From Clostridia bacterium (lineage in GTDB: Bacteria; Bacillota; Clostridia; UBA1212; UBA1255): a stretch of DNA of 64,000 bases. The notes beneath the pieces are model-generated. The model saw only the letters and a program-made list of their open reading frames with translations, ran no database searches and had not been told where the DNA came from. Shown here in pieces: positions 10,584 to 20,088 of this stretch (the first letter of the stretch is position 1; each line of letters starts with the position of its first letter). Made by a program: the position numbers and the translations under genes. The DNA lies in NCBI GenBank assembly GCA_016287565.1, contig JAEFAM010000004.1, positions 33,703-97,702 of the forward strand, written 5' to 3'.

Positions 10584-13500
10584 ATGAAACGCCTTGCACT
10601 TACATTAAGAAAAGCGCTCTGCGCAGGCCTCTCCGCCGCCTTGCTGGGCACCTGGGCAGGAGGCGCCGCCTCCGCGGTTCCTGCCGGCGCGGCCGCTTCC
10701 TCCGGGGGCGACGTAACGACGGAAGTGTTCAAGACTTCCTCCGCATACGATCTGGGGATCGACCCGGACAACGTACGGCTGGGATGGAAGATATTGACCG
10801 AGAAACGCGGCGTATACCAGACGGCGTACGACCTTGTCGTCACTGACGAGGCGGGCAACGTGGCCTGGGACAGCGGCTGGGTGGAAAGCGGCGCCCAGAC
10901 CGGAATAAAGGCGGAAAATCTGCTCCCCGAGACCGTCTACAAAGCGAAAGTAAGTGTCAAGACACTGGACGGCGTTGCCACCGGCTTCGGAAAAGAGCTC
11001 TGTTTCGAGACCGCTCCCTCCAAAGTCGAGGGAGACTGGATCGCCACCGGACGCCTTCTTCGAAAGGTCTTCAAGCTTCAGCAGCCCCTGGCCAACGTGG
11101 AACGGGCGCGCTGCTACCTGGCCAGCACCGGCATCATCGAGATCCGCCTAAACGGCGGCAAGGTCGGAGACCTCATCTGGGGGCCCCGCAAAGGCGTTTC
11201 GGACAAAGTGGCATACTACAACACTTACGACGTCACTTCGATGCTGCTTGACGGCGACAACTGCGTAGGCGCCTACGTAGGCGGCAGTTCGTATTTCGAC
11301 CACGACCTGTGCGGGATGCTCAGGATCAGATACAAGGACGGCACGGTCCAGACCGTAAAGACCGGCCCGGACTGGAGCGCCTGCTCGAGCTCCGAGATCG
11401 TCACAGAAAACTTAAGCAAGGGCGAAGACATCAACCTGGGCAAGAAGACCGACTGGGACACGCCGGGCTTTAAGGAAGGCTCCGGCTGGAAGAGCGCCGA
11501 AACCGTGGTATTCTCCTCCGTCAACGGCGAGCTGACCATCCCCGCCAACGCCGGCACCTTCAAAACCTACAAAAAATTCAGCGGCGACTACACCATTGAA
11601 GCCGTCGTCACCGTAAAACAGGGCGTGGCGGCCATCGAATTCGGCGTCACGAACAGCGACTCCAACTGCCTCCTGTGGCAGGTGGGCGCCTCCGGACTGA
11701 GACTTCACAAAGTAGGCTGGACGGATATCGACACGCCTTCCGTAAAAGGGCTGGGGCTCAACAAAAAAGTGACCATGCGCGTGGAGATCGTCAAAGGCAC
11801 GGTCACCACCTACATCAACGACGAAAAAGTGCATACCGTCGACCTCCCCGCAAGCCAGACGAAAGGCTCCCTGGGGATCCGCGCCGCCCAGGATGAGATC
11901 GCCACGTACGACCGGATAACCGTCATCCAGAACGGAGAAGTCATCTGGGAAGACAACTTCGACACAGTTGACACGACCAAATGGAACTTCCCGGGCTCCG
12001 AAGTCGAGATCGTGCCCGCCACCTGCGGCACCAAAGTGTTAAAAGAGATCAAGCCCGTATCCTGCAGCGAGATCACCGTCAACAAAAAGACCGCCTATAT
12101 AATCGATTTCGGCGTCAATATGCAGGGCTACGTGAAGCTGGAAACGGCGGGCAATGCCAAGGATAAATACAAGATCGAATACGCAGAGATGCTTGACGAA
12201 AACGGTGACATCTGGGCCAATACCACGGCTCACAAACCCGTGTCCACCTATACGCTGTCCGGCGGCAGCGACGTGTTCGAGCCACGTTTCTTCTACACCG
12301 GCTTCCGCTATATCCGCGTGACGCCTCCCGAAGGCACGGAATTCGATCCCGGCATATTCACCGCCTGCTTCACCAGCGACGACGTGCCCCAGACAGGCTT
12401 CTTCGAATCCTCGAACGACCGGCTGAACCAGGTGTTCGAGATGTACAACGTGTCCCAGCGGTCCAATATGATGGGCAACTACACCGATTGCCCCCAGCGT
12501 GAGAAAAACGGCTGGCTGGGCGACGCGGCGGTGACGAAAGAAGCCTGCGCCATGCTGCTGGCGGACTGGTCAACGGCGGAGGCGTTCCTTGACGCTATGC
12601 TGATGGACGTAAAGGAAGACGGGAGGCCGGAGATCGTTGTCCCCAGGCCCACGGGCACGGACAGCGGCGCCGCCTACGACATCACCTGGGCCAGCGCCAT
12701 ATTCATTTTCCCTTACGAACTTTATATGCAGACCGGGGACAAATACTATATCGAGCGCAGCTTAGACACGCTCATAAAGGTGTTCGAGTACGCCAGGACC
12801 TACGAGGAGAATTATATCGTCACCCACAACGTTTACGGAGACTGGGTGGGACTTGACGACTACGGCGCCGGGCTCGTCGACCGCAGCTTCCTTTCCGCGT
12901 CCACGTATTATTATTGCGGCACGCTGCTGTCGGAGATGAAGCGCATCGTCGGACGTGACGATTCCGAACTCAGAGCTTATCTGAGCAAGGTGTACGACGC
13001 CATCCAGAAGAAATATTTCCACTCCGACCGCTACGGAACCAGGAGCCAGACCAACAACGCCATGGCGCTTGACCTGGGGCTGGTGCCTTCGGACAAAAAG
13101 AATACCGTACTGGATACGCTTAGGCAGATCTGCGACGAGAAGGGCCGCGTGCTGGGCACCGGCGTGCTGGGCACCAAATCGCTCTACGACGCTCTCAGCG
13201 CGGCGGGCGAGCACAAGCTGCTGCTGGATATGACGATCTCGGACCAGAAGGGTTCCTACGGCTTTATGATCGACCACGGCGCCACCTCGTTGTGGGAATA
13301 CTGGGACACGCCGGGCAACAATTTCAACTCTCACGCAGGCGATTTTCTTGCCTTCTTCGATTCCCTGAATCACGTGATGCTGGGCGGCGGCCCCGCGTGC
13401 TGGATGTTCCAGGGTCTGGGTGGCATCCGGGAGACCGTGGCAGGCTACGCCGGCGTACTTATGCGTCCCGGCATCGAAAGCGGCCTTTCTTCCGTCAAGT

Positions 13501-13919
13501 GTTCCATTGATTCGGTGATCGGAACGTTCGTTTCCAACTGGGGCTATTCTGAAGGGAAGCTTATGTGGGAGATACGTGTCCCGGCCAATTCCACCGCCAC
13601 CGTCGTGATCCCGGTCTCCGGCATTAATACGCTGTACGAGTCCGGAAAAGACGTGTTCGAAAAGGACGGCGACGGGATCAGATACGTGGGCAGAGGGGAC
13701 AACGGAGAACTCGTCTACAGCGTCGGAGGCGGCACGTATTATTTCTATGTGGGCGGAGAGGGGATCGTCGACAACGACGGTTCATACGCCAGGGAAGCGG
13801 CGCGGAAGAAATTGTCCGACGGCCTGATCATCGCGGCGGAGATCGCGGTGGCCGCGCTTGCCATTGCCGGCATCGCCGTGGCGGGAGTATTGATCGTCAA
13901 GAAGAACAAAAAGAAGTGA
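10584..13919 (+). CDS. Secreted/anchored alpha-L-rhamnosidase (GH78-like) with an inserted LamG/DUF1080-like segment
   Basis: SD aggaggg then ATG 10584; signal peptide; DCPQREKNGWLGDA and GATSLWEYWD GH78 motifs; C-terminal TM + KKNKKK. Confidence 0.87.
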   Translation: MKRLALTLRKALCAGLSAALLGTWAGGAASAVPAGAAASSGGDVTTEVFKTSSAYDLGIDPDNVRLGWKILTEKRGVYQTAYDLVVTDEAGNVAWDSGWVESGAQTGIKAENLLPETVYKAKVSVKTLDGVATGFGKELCFETAPSKVEGDWIATGRLLRKVFKLQQPLANVERARCYLASTGIIEIRLNGGKVGDLIWGPRKGVSDKVAYYNTYDVTSMLLDGDNCVGAYVGGSSYFDHDLCGMLRIRYKDGTVQTVKTGPDWSACSSSEIVTENLSKGEDINLGKKTDWDTPGFKEGSGWKSAETVVFSSVNGELTIPANAGTFKTYKKFSGDYTIEAVVTVKQGVAAIEFGVTNSDSNCLLWQVGASGLRLHKVGWTDIDTPSVKGLGLNKKVTMRVEIVKGTVTTYINDEKVHTVDLPASQTKGSLGIRAAQDEIATYDRITVIQNGEVIWEDNFDTVDTTKWNFPGSEVEIVPATCGTKVLKEIKPVSCSEITVNKKTAYIIDFGVNMQGYVKLETAGNAKDKYKIEYAEMLDENGDIWANTTAHKPVSTYTLSGGSDVFEPRFFYTGFRYIRVTPPEGTEFDPGIFTACFTSDDVPQTGFFESSNDRLNQVFEMYNVSQRSNMMGNYTDCPQREKNGWLGDAAVTKEACAMLLADWSTAEAFLDAMLMDVKEDGRPEIVVPRPTGTDSGAAYDITWASAIFIFPYELYMQTGDKYYIERSLDTLIKVFEYARTYEENYIVTHNVYGDWVGLDDYGAGLVDRSFLSASTYYYCGTLLSEMKRIVGRDDSELRAYLSKVYDAIQKKYFHSDRYGTRSQTNNAMALDLGLVPSDKKNTVLDTLRQICDEKGRVLGTGVLGTKSLYDALSAAGEHKLLLDMTISDQKGSYGFMIDHGATSLWEYWDTPGNNFNSHAGDFLAFFDSLNHVMLGGGPACWMFQGLGGIRETVAGYAGVLMRPGIESGLSSVKCSIDSVIGTFVSNWGYSEGKLMWEIRVPANSTATVVIPVSGINTLYESGKDVFEKDGDGIRYVGRGDNGELVYSVGGGTYYFYVGGEGIVDNDGSYAREAARKKLSDGLIIAAEIAVAALAIAGIAVAGVLIVKKNKKK

Positions 13920-14006
13920 TTTAAAAGGGGAGCGGCGGGGGAGACCGGCCTCCGTATCAGCTGACCGAATCGGGGGAGGCCTGCCGCAGGGCCCCTCCGA
14001 TTTTTC

Positions 14007-14035
14007 TTTACAACCCCCTCCGGGCATGGTATAAT
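14007..14035 (+). promoter_or_regulatory. Predicted sigma-A-type promoter
   Basis: TTTACA-17-TATAAT upstream of the SPFH gene. Confidence 0.6.
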
Positions 14036-14162
14036 TAAACCGTCCCGAGGCCGGAACACATCTGTGTTGTGTCGTGTCGGAGTTCCTGCTGATCGGATCT
14101 CCGGCGCGGTTTTTTGCGGGACGAAAAGACATGAAGAAAATTTGGTCTAAGGAGGTAGAAAG

Positions 14163-15815
14163 ATGAAAATTTTCGGAATCGGTACCATTTTAATTGCCGC
14201 GGCAGAGTCGTCCGGCGGAGTCCCGGTGGGAGTGATCATCGGGATCATTGCAGCAGTCGTACTTATTATAATTGCCGCGGCCTGTTACAAAAAAGCGCCC
14301 CCGACTGAAGCGCTCGTCATCACCGGTGTGGGTCACCGCGAACCGAAAGTCATTTCCGGTAAGGGAGCGGTCGTGATACCTGTTCTGCAGCGCGTCGACC
14401 ATCTTCTTATGCGGATAATGAAAGTCGACGTCAAAACTCCGCAGACCGGTGTTAAGACCCTCGAAGGCGTGCCGCTGTGGCTGGACGCCGTGGTCACCAT
14501 CCAGGTGTACGCGAACAGCTCTACAGTGAGCCAGAAGGAGATCGAAGCTGCAGGGTGCAAGAACCGCAAGGAGTTCATCACCATGCGCCAGCAGGCGGCC
14601 ATCTCCAACTTCCTGGGATATAATGAGGACGCCATCTCCAGCAAGGTCAACGACGTGCTGCAGGGCAACCTCCGCGAGATCGTCGCTACAATGACCGTCA
14701 TCGACGTGCTCACCAAGCGCAAGGAATTCGCAGAGAGCGTCATCGAGAACGCCCGGCCCGACCTGGCCAAGATGGGCCTGGAAGTCGTTACGTTCAACAT
14801 CCAGGACATCCAGGACGCGGTGGACAACTGTGGCGAGCGCCACGGTGTCGTCGAGGCCATCGGCGTGCAGCGCGAGATGGAAGTCAAGCGCGACGCGGAG
14901 CAGGCCAGGGCAACGGCCATGAGAGACATCGAAGTGGCCAAGGCCAACGCGGCCCGGGAGACTGCAGAGAAGAGAGCCGAGGCTGAGAAGCTCACCGCCG
15001 AGGCGAACACTGCGCTGGCTCTGAAGAAAGCCGAACTGAAGGCTCAGGCGGACAAGGCTGCCGCCGACGCCGCTGCGGCCGGACGGATCCAGGAGCAGCT
15101 GCAGGAAAAGATCAGGAAGCAGGCCGAAGCGGACGTAGCTATCGCGGCTCAGGAGAAAGAGATACTCAGAGCCGAGAAAGAGGCGGAAGTCAAGCAGCGC
15201 AAACTCGACGCTGAAGTCCGTAAAAAGGCTGACGCGGACAAATACCAGGCGGAGAAGCTGGCGGACGCCCAGAAGTACGCGGCGGAACAGAGGGCTGCGG
15301 CCCAGAAGATCCAGCGGCAGCTGGAGGCCGAGGCCAAACTGATCGAGGTCCAGAGGGAGGCCGAGGCGAAGAAAGTGGCGGCCGAAGCCGAGCTGGTGGA
15401 AGCTACCAAGAGAGCGGAAGGTATCAGAGCGGTCGGCGAGGCCGAAGCTACGGCAACGAGAGCGAAGGCGCTGGCCGAGGCGGAGGGTATCGATAAGAAG
15501 GCTGAGGCTATGAAGAAGTACGGCGAGGCCGCCGTTATCGAGATGGTGATGAAGGCGCTGCCCGAGATCGCCAAGAACGTTGCGGAGCCTCTGTCGAAGG
15601 TCAACAAGATCACGATGTACGGCGAGGGCAACAGCGCCAAGCTGGTGAACGACATCGTCAACAGCACCAACCAGATCACCAACGGCATCACCGAGGGCAT
15701 GGGCATCGACCTTAAGAGCCTGCTGTACGGAATGCTGGGCGGCAAGCTTGCCGCTTCCGGCCCGAAGTTCGAAGTGCCTGCGGAGCCGGTGGACGACGCG
15801 GACATTGACGAATAA
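14163..15815 (+). CDS. Flotillin-like SPFH/band-7 protein
   Basis: N-terminal TM, SPFH region (YKKAPPTEALVITGVG...), long Ala/Glu/Lys coiled coil, flotillin-like C-terminus. Confidence 0.9.
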   Translation: MKIFGIGTILIAAAESSGGVPVGVIIGIIAAVVLIIIAAACYKKAPPTEALVITGVGHREPKVISGKGAVVIPVLQRVDHLLMRIMKVDVKTPQTGVKTLEGVPLWLDAVVTIQVYANSSTVSQKEIEAAGCKNRKEFITMRQQAAISNFLGYNEDAISSKVNDVLQGNLREIVATMTVIDVLTKRKEFAESVIENARPDLAKMGLEVVTFNIQDIQDAVDNCGERHGVVEAIGVQREMEVKRDAEQARATAMRDIEVAKANAARETAEKRAEAEKLTAEANTALALKKAELKAQADKAAADAAAAGRIQEQLQEKIRKQAEADVAIAAQEKEILRAEKEAEVKQRKLDAEVRKKADADKYQAEKLADAQKYAAEQRAAAQKIQRQLEAEAKLIEVQREAEAKKVAAEAELVEATKRAEGIRAVGEAEATATRAKALAEAEGIDKKAEAMKKYGEAAVIEMVMKALPEIAKNVAEPLSKVNKITMYGEGNSAKLVNDIVNSTNQITNGITEGMGIDLKSLLYGMLGGKLAASGPKFEVPAEPVDDADIDE

Positions 15816-15889
15816 TAACGGTTAGATCAGGTTCTCGCCTGAGCGCCGCCCGGCCCGATGTTCGGGCGGCGCCTCCGGCGAGAGACAGG

Positions 15890-15925
15890 GGAGACAGGAT
15901 CCCGAGATCCTGCCTCCTTTTTTAT
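15890..15925 (+). terminator. Rho-independent terminator
   Basis: ggagacaggatc ccga gatcctgcctcc ttttttattt. Confidence 0.85.
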
Positions 15926-15936
15926 TTGTCCAAAAG

Positions 15937-16126
15937 CCTGCAACGGGGGACAGACCCCGGTTGCGGAGCGAAATAGAACGGGGGACAGGTACCCGTTTCG
16001 CTTGCCCGAAGGGCAAATTTAGCTGCGTGCCCGGCACGCAATTTAGCTCGCACGTTAGTGCGAATTTAGCTTGCCCGAAGGGCAAATTTCGCTCCATAAC
16101 CGGGGTCTGTCCCCCGTTGCGCTGCA
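15937..16126. repeat. Composite palindromic element B (REP-like inverted ends + 4-hairpin linker array)
   Basis: cctgcaacgggggacagaccccggttgc ... hairpins with aatttagct/aatttcgct linkers ... aaccggggtctgtcccccgttgc. Confidence 0.92.
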
Positions 16127-16135
16127 AGTTTTTGC

Positions 16136-16164
16136 TTGCTTCGGGCGGAAGAGTATTCTATAAT
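16136..16164 (+). promoter_or_regulatory. Predicted promoter
   Basis: TTGCTT-17-TATAAT just after element B. Confidence 0.6.
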
Positions 16165-16213
16165 TGACCCATGACGAACGTTCGACATTTTGGATACAGG
16201 GGGAGACGCTGCC

Positions 16214-16939
16214 ATGGAGAAGAAAGTGCTGATCTTTCAGGGAGGCTGGGACGGACACGAGCCGAAATTGACATCCGCGCGGTTTGCGAGGCTTATGGAG
16301 GAGGCCGGGTACAGGGCCGAAATTTACGATAACCAGGATTGCCTGGCGGACAGGGAGAAATTGTGCGAGTATTCGCTGATCGTTGCCTGCTGGACCATGG
16401 GGACGATCCCGGGAGAGTATTGCCGCAACGTTTCTTATGCGGTGGGCAAGGGCACGGGCCTGGCGGGTTGCCACGGCGGCATGTGCGACGCTTTCCGGAC
16501 GGATACGGAGTGGCAGTTTATGACGGGCGGACAATGGGTGAGCCACCCTGGCGGGGACGGCGTGGAGTACGTTGTGAACGTGCGGCGAGGCTCAAGCCCG
16601 ATAGTGGAAGGGATCGAGGACTTCGTTGTCCGCAGCGAGCATTATTATCTGCACGTTGACCCGTCCATCGAAGTGCTGGCGACGACCCGCTTCCCGCTGG
16701 TGAATTATTATCACTCTTCCAACAAGCCCGTGGACATGCCTGTGGCCTGGACGAAATTCTGGGGCCTGGGGCGCGTCTTCTACACCTCGCTGGGCCACCA
16801 CGACGACGTGTTCGACAAATTCCCCTCTTCTCAGGAGATCATGCGCCGGGGAATGATATGGGCCGCCGAGGGCAAACAGTACGCCGTTGACAACGGCCTC
16901 ACGGACGAGCGGTTTATGAACAACGCTAAAATGTATTGA
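16214..16939 (+). CDS. ThuA domain-containing protein
   Basis: LIFQGGWDGHEPK...GTGLAGCHGGMCDAF...PVAWTKFWGLGRVFYTSLGHHDDVF. Confidence 0.88.
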   Translation: MEKKVLIFQGGWDGHEPKLTSARFARLMEEAGYRAEIYDNQDCLADREKLCEYSLIVACWTMGTIPGEYCRNVSYAVGKGTGLAGCHGGMCDAFRTDTEWQFMTGGQWVSHPGGDGVEYVVNVRRGSSPIVEGIEDFVVRSEHYYLHVDPSIEVLATTRFPLVNYYHSSNKPVDMPVAWTKFWGLGRVFYTSLGHHDDVFDKFPSSQEIMRRGMIWAAEGKQYAVDNGLTDERFMNNAKMY

Positions 16940-17031
16940 CGGCGGAACGGCCGGGGCAATTTGAACGGCGCGGGAAATATGAATGACGCGCACAATTTGA
17001 ATAAAGCGTGCAAAACGAAAGAAGGGGCAAT

Positions 17032-18132
17032 ATGAAAGAGAACAAAACGGTCAAGATCGGTTTCGTCGGCGTGGGCGCCATCTCTGGCATCTACCTTGAA
17101 AACATCACCAAACGGTTCGACAACGTGGAAGTCATCGGCGTGTGCGACCTGATCCGGGAGCGCGCGGAGAACGCGGTGCAGCGGTATAACATCCCCAGGC
17201 TGTACGACGATATGTACGAGCTTTTCGCGGACCCGGAAGTGGACGTGGTGCTGAACATCACGCGCCCCGACGAGCATTACGAAGTGACCAAAGCGGCGCT
17301 GAAGGCGGGCAAGCACGTTTACAGCGAAAAACCGCTGGCGTCAACGCTGGAGCAGGGCCGGGAGCTGGTGAAGCTTGCCGCGGACAAGGGCCTTTTGCTG
17401 GGCGGAGCGCCTGACACCTACCTGGGCGCCGGGATCCAGACCTGCCGCAAACTCATCGAAGACGGCGTGATCGGCGACATCGTCGGCGCCGCGGGATGGA
17501 TGCTTTGCCCTGGCCACGAAAGCTGGCATCCGGATCCGGAGTTCTATTACAAGCGGGGCGGCGGCCCCATGATGGATATGGGCCCTTACTACGTCACCTG
17601 CCTGGTGAACCTGGTGGGCAACGCCGCCCAGGTCTCTGCTATGACGAAGCGCACGTTCCTGAAGCGCACCATCACCAGCGCGCCCCACAGAGGAGAGATC
17701 ATCGACGTTGACGTGCCTACCTTCTACGCCGGTACGATCCGGTTCGAGAACGGCGCCATCGGCACGCTGATCACCACTTTTGACGTGTACAATTCCGCCA
17801 ACAACAACTGCCTGGAGATCTACGGCACCAAGGGCACGCTGTACGTTCCGGACCCGAATATGTTCGACGGGCCCGTCAGGGTGATGCTGGCGGGAGAGGG
17901 CAAGAAGGACGTGGAGCTGGCGTTCGACAACCGCGAAAACAGCCGCGGCCTCGGCCTGTCGGATATGGCAAGGGCGGTGGCGGACGGTTCCGGGAAGTTC
18001 CGGGCAAACTGCAGCCAGACGCTGCACGTGCTGGAGATCATGGAGGGGTTCGCGGTGAGCGGCGAGACCCACAGGGAAGTGGAGATACGGTCAAGGTTCG
18101 ACAGGACCGAAATGATGCCGCTGAAGAAGTGA
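17032..18132 (+). CDS. Gfo/Idh/MocA family oxidoreductase
   Basis: Rossmann GVGAISGIYLENI; GKHVYSEKPLASTLEQGREL. Confidence 0.92.
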   Translation: MKENKTVKIGFVGVGAISGIYLENITKRFDNVEVIGVCDLIRERAENAVQRYNIPRLYDDMYELFADPEVDVVLNITRPDEHYEVTKAALKAGKHVYSEKPLASTLEQGRELVKLAADKGLLLGGAPDTYLGAGIQTCRKLIEDGVIGDIVGAAGWMLCPGHESWHPDPEFYYKRGGGPMMDMGPYYVTCLVNLVGNAAQVSAMTKRTFLKRTITSAPHRGEIIDVDVPTFYAGTIRFENGAIGTLITTFDVYNSANNNCLEIYGTKGTLYVPDPNMFDGPVRVMLAGEGKKDVELAFDNRENSRGLGLSDMARAVADGSGKFRANCSQTLHVLEIMEGFAVSGETHREVEIRSRFDRTEMMPLKK

Positions 18133-18134
18133 CT

Positions 18135-19832
18135 TTACCGGATCGACAGCCTGCCGCCTTTCGGCACGTCCAGCTTTAGAGCCTGCGCTCCCAACAGAGC
18201 CGTTCCCGAACCCGTCAGATGGCCGTACAGATCGTATATCTCGTATTCGAACGGATCGCCTGTTCCGCCCGCGCAAACTATATAGTCGCAAGAAGTATTG
18301 TTAAACACGTCCTCGGTTTTTCCGCAGGCCTCGAACAGAGGCTCGCCGCTGAGGACGGTTATTTTTTTGTTGTCCGATTCCGAAGACATAACGGTGTAGT
18401 TGGCGTCTGGATGGATCGCGCGGAACCGGCCGTGGAGCAGCAGGTCCCGGTTGGCGGTCCAGTATTTGATATAATTGTCCAGCACCGCGAGCTGGGCGGC
18501 GTCGATCTCGGTGAGGCGCACGGAGATCTGGGGCACGGAGAACATTATATTCATCAACTGGCGGGCGCAGTTCAGGGGAGACTCGCGCTTGCCCCAGAGG
18601 AGCATATCGGAATGGATGGCCGTGCCGCCGTTGACCAGGCGAAGTGCCGCGATACCTACGCGGTTGGTGGCGGAGTCCGCGGCGCAGTCGGCTACACGGA
18701 GCATGTTGCAGCGGTTGACAATGGCGGCGCCTATATAGCATTGACGGAATTCGAACAGAAAATCCGGATCTGCCGCCGTCAATTTCGCGTAGATCTCGTC
18801 CATCAATATCACCGCGGCGTCGTCAAGGTCCTCCACGTCCATCCCCTCGGCGAAGGGCGCCACGTTGGCCGGGTCGGTCCGGAACGCGTCAATAAAGTCC
18901 AGCTTCAGCCCGTCGATCCCGTATTCTTTCACGAACCTCTCGTAAATGCCTATGATGTACGCCCGGACCTCGGGGTAGCGGATGTCAAGCACCCCCGCCC
19001 GGAAGGCATCCGAGTTGTATGCGATCTTGTCCTTCAGCCGCCTGTAGTCTTCGGTGGCGTATCCGGCGAAGGGCACGGGGAACCATAGCAGCATTTTTAT
19101 GCCAAAACTGTGGACCTTGTCGCAAAAACGCTTAAAATCCGGGAACTTGTCCCGGGCAACGCTCCAGTCGCCGCACTTGTAATAGTCGCCGGTGTTCTTG
19201 CCCTCGAACTGCCAGCCGTCGTCAAGTATGAACGTCCGGAAGCCCATCTGAGCCGCCAGTTCCAGCTCTTTTTTCAGCAATTGCCCGTCCGGCTCCTGGT
19301 GGAAATTGTACCACGACGAATAGAGAGGGAGCTCGGCGTTGTCCGGCACCCGCACCTGGCCTCCGGGCAGGAACGACCGCATCCATTCTCCGGCTTCGCT
19401 GATGGCGCGGCAATAGTCGATCTTCCTCCGGTCGATCCGCAGCAGCACTTCCTCGCCCCGCTTCACCCGGGAGCTTTCCTCGATACGGACCGAGAAAAGG
19501 ATCTCGTCCTTCTGGCTGAGGTCGTCAACGCTGACGGTGAGCTTCGACCGGGAAACCGTGTCCGACAACGCCGCCGTGACGCAGTTTCTGTCTTCCGGGT
19601 CGACCGTTGCGATCAGCGGCGATCCGAACTGGTACATGGCCTCCGCCGCGTTGGGGAACCACCACTGCCTGATGCTGTGGTCCCTGCCTCCCAGCGGCGT
19701 CCAGCTGTAAAACACGTCCCTGAGCTCCTCCGTCCACCTGTACGTGCCGGCTCCGGTCAATCTGTATATCTCGATCCCGTTTTCCGCCGAGACCGGCGTC
19801 AACGTCTTTTTGCTCTCTTCGTGTGTTATCAT
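18135..19832 (-). CDS. Alpha-galactosidase-like glycoside hydrolase (GH36/melibiase clan)
   Basis: FILDDGWQFEGKNTGDYYKCGDWSVARDKFPDFKRF...GIDGLKLDFIDAF; ATG at 19832. Confidence 0.85.
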   Translation of the reverse strand: MITHEESKKTLTPVSAENGIEIYRLTGAGTYRWTEELRDVFYSWTPLGGRDHSIRQWWFPNAAEAMYQFGSPLIATVDPEDRNCVTAALSDTVSRSKLTVSVDDLSQKDEILFSVRIEESSRVKRGEEVLLRIDRRKIDYCRAISEAGEWMRSFLPGGQVRVPDNAELPLYSSWYNFHQEPDGQLLKKELELAAQMGFRTFILDDGWQFEGKNTGDYYKCGDWSVARDKFPDFKRFCDKVHSFGIKMLLWFPVPFAGYATEDYRRLKDKIAYNSDAFRAGVLDIRYPEVRAYIIGIYERFVKEYGIDGLKLDFIDAFRTDPANVAPFAEGMDVEDLDDAAVILMDEIYAKLTAADPDFLFEFRQCYIGAAIVNRCNMLRVADCAADSATNRVGIAALRLVNGGTAIHSDMLLWGKRESPLNCARQLMNIMFSVPQISVRLTEIDAAQLAVLDNYIKYWTANRDLLLHGRFRAIHPDANYTVMSSESDNKKITVLSGEPLFEACGKTEDVFNNTSCDYIVCAGGTGDPFEYEIYDLYGHLTGSGTALLGAQALKLDVPKGGRLSIR

Positions 19833-19906
19833 CTTTCTCCCTCCGGTCTCGTCTGCCGCTCGTTCGTTGAGACAATTTTGACATACGCGCCGCAGAATTT
19901 CAAGTG

Positions 19907-19973
19907 GTGCAACGGGGGACAGACCCCGGTTGGCGACCCGTTTGCAGAGCGAAATTTGCCCTTCGGGCAAGCG
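19907..19973. repeat. Truncated composite element C: one REP-like unit plus one linker hairpin
   Basis: gcaacgggggacagaccccggttgg ... agcgaaatttgcccttcgggcaagcg. Confidence 0.85.
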
Positions 19974-19996
19974 CGGAACGGGGCTTCTGCGTTGCC

Positions 19997-20025
19997 TTGA
20001 ATTTTTGCGCGGGATTTGGTATTAT
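19997..20025 (+). promoter_or_regulatory. Predicted promoter
   Basis: TTGAAT-17-TATTAT upstream of the deacetylase-like gene. Confidence 0.45.
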
Positions 20026-20088
20026 ATAGGCGGCAGGAGAGTTGTTAAGGCAGATGATCCCGCTGACCGGGACAGGGAGGAAAAGCAA

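Noticed and set aside
12400-12540. GH78 motif DCPQREKNGW as an inactivating change from DCPQRDER
   Set aside because: DCPxREK variants are common in active GH78 subfamilies as far as I recall; the catalytic WE motif (SLWEYWD) is intact.
15937-16126. Complete insertion sequence or transposon
   Set aside because: No transposase ORF is encoded in any composite element; at most they are non-autonomous.
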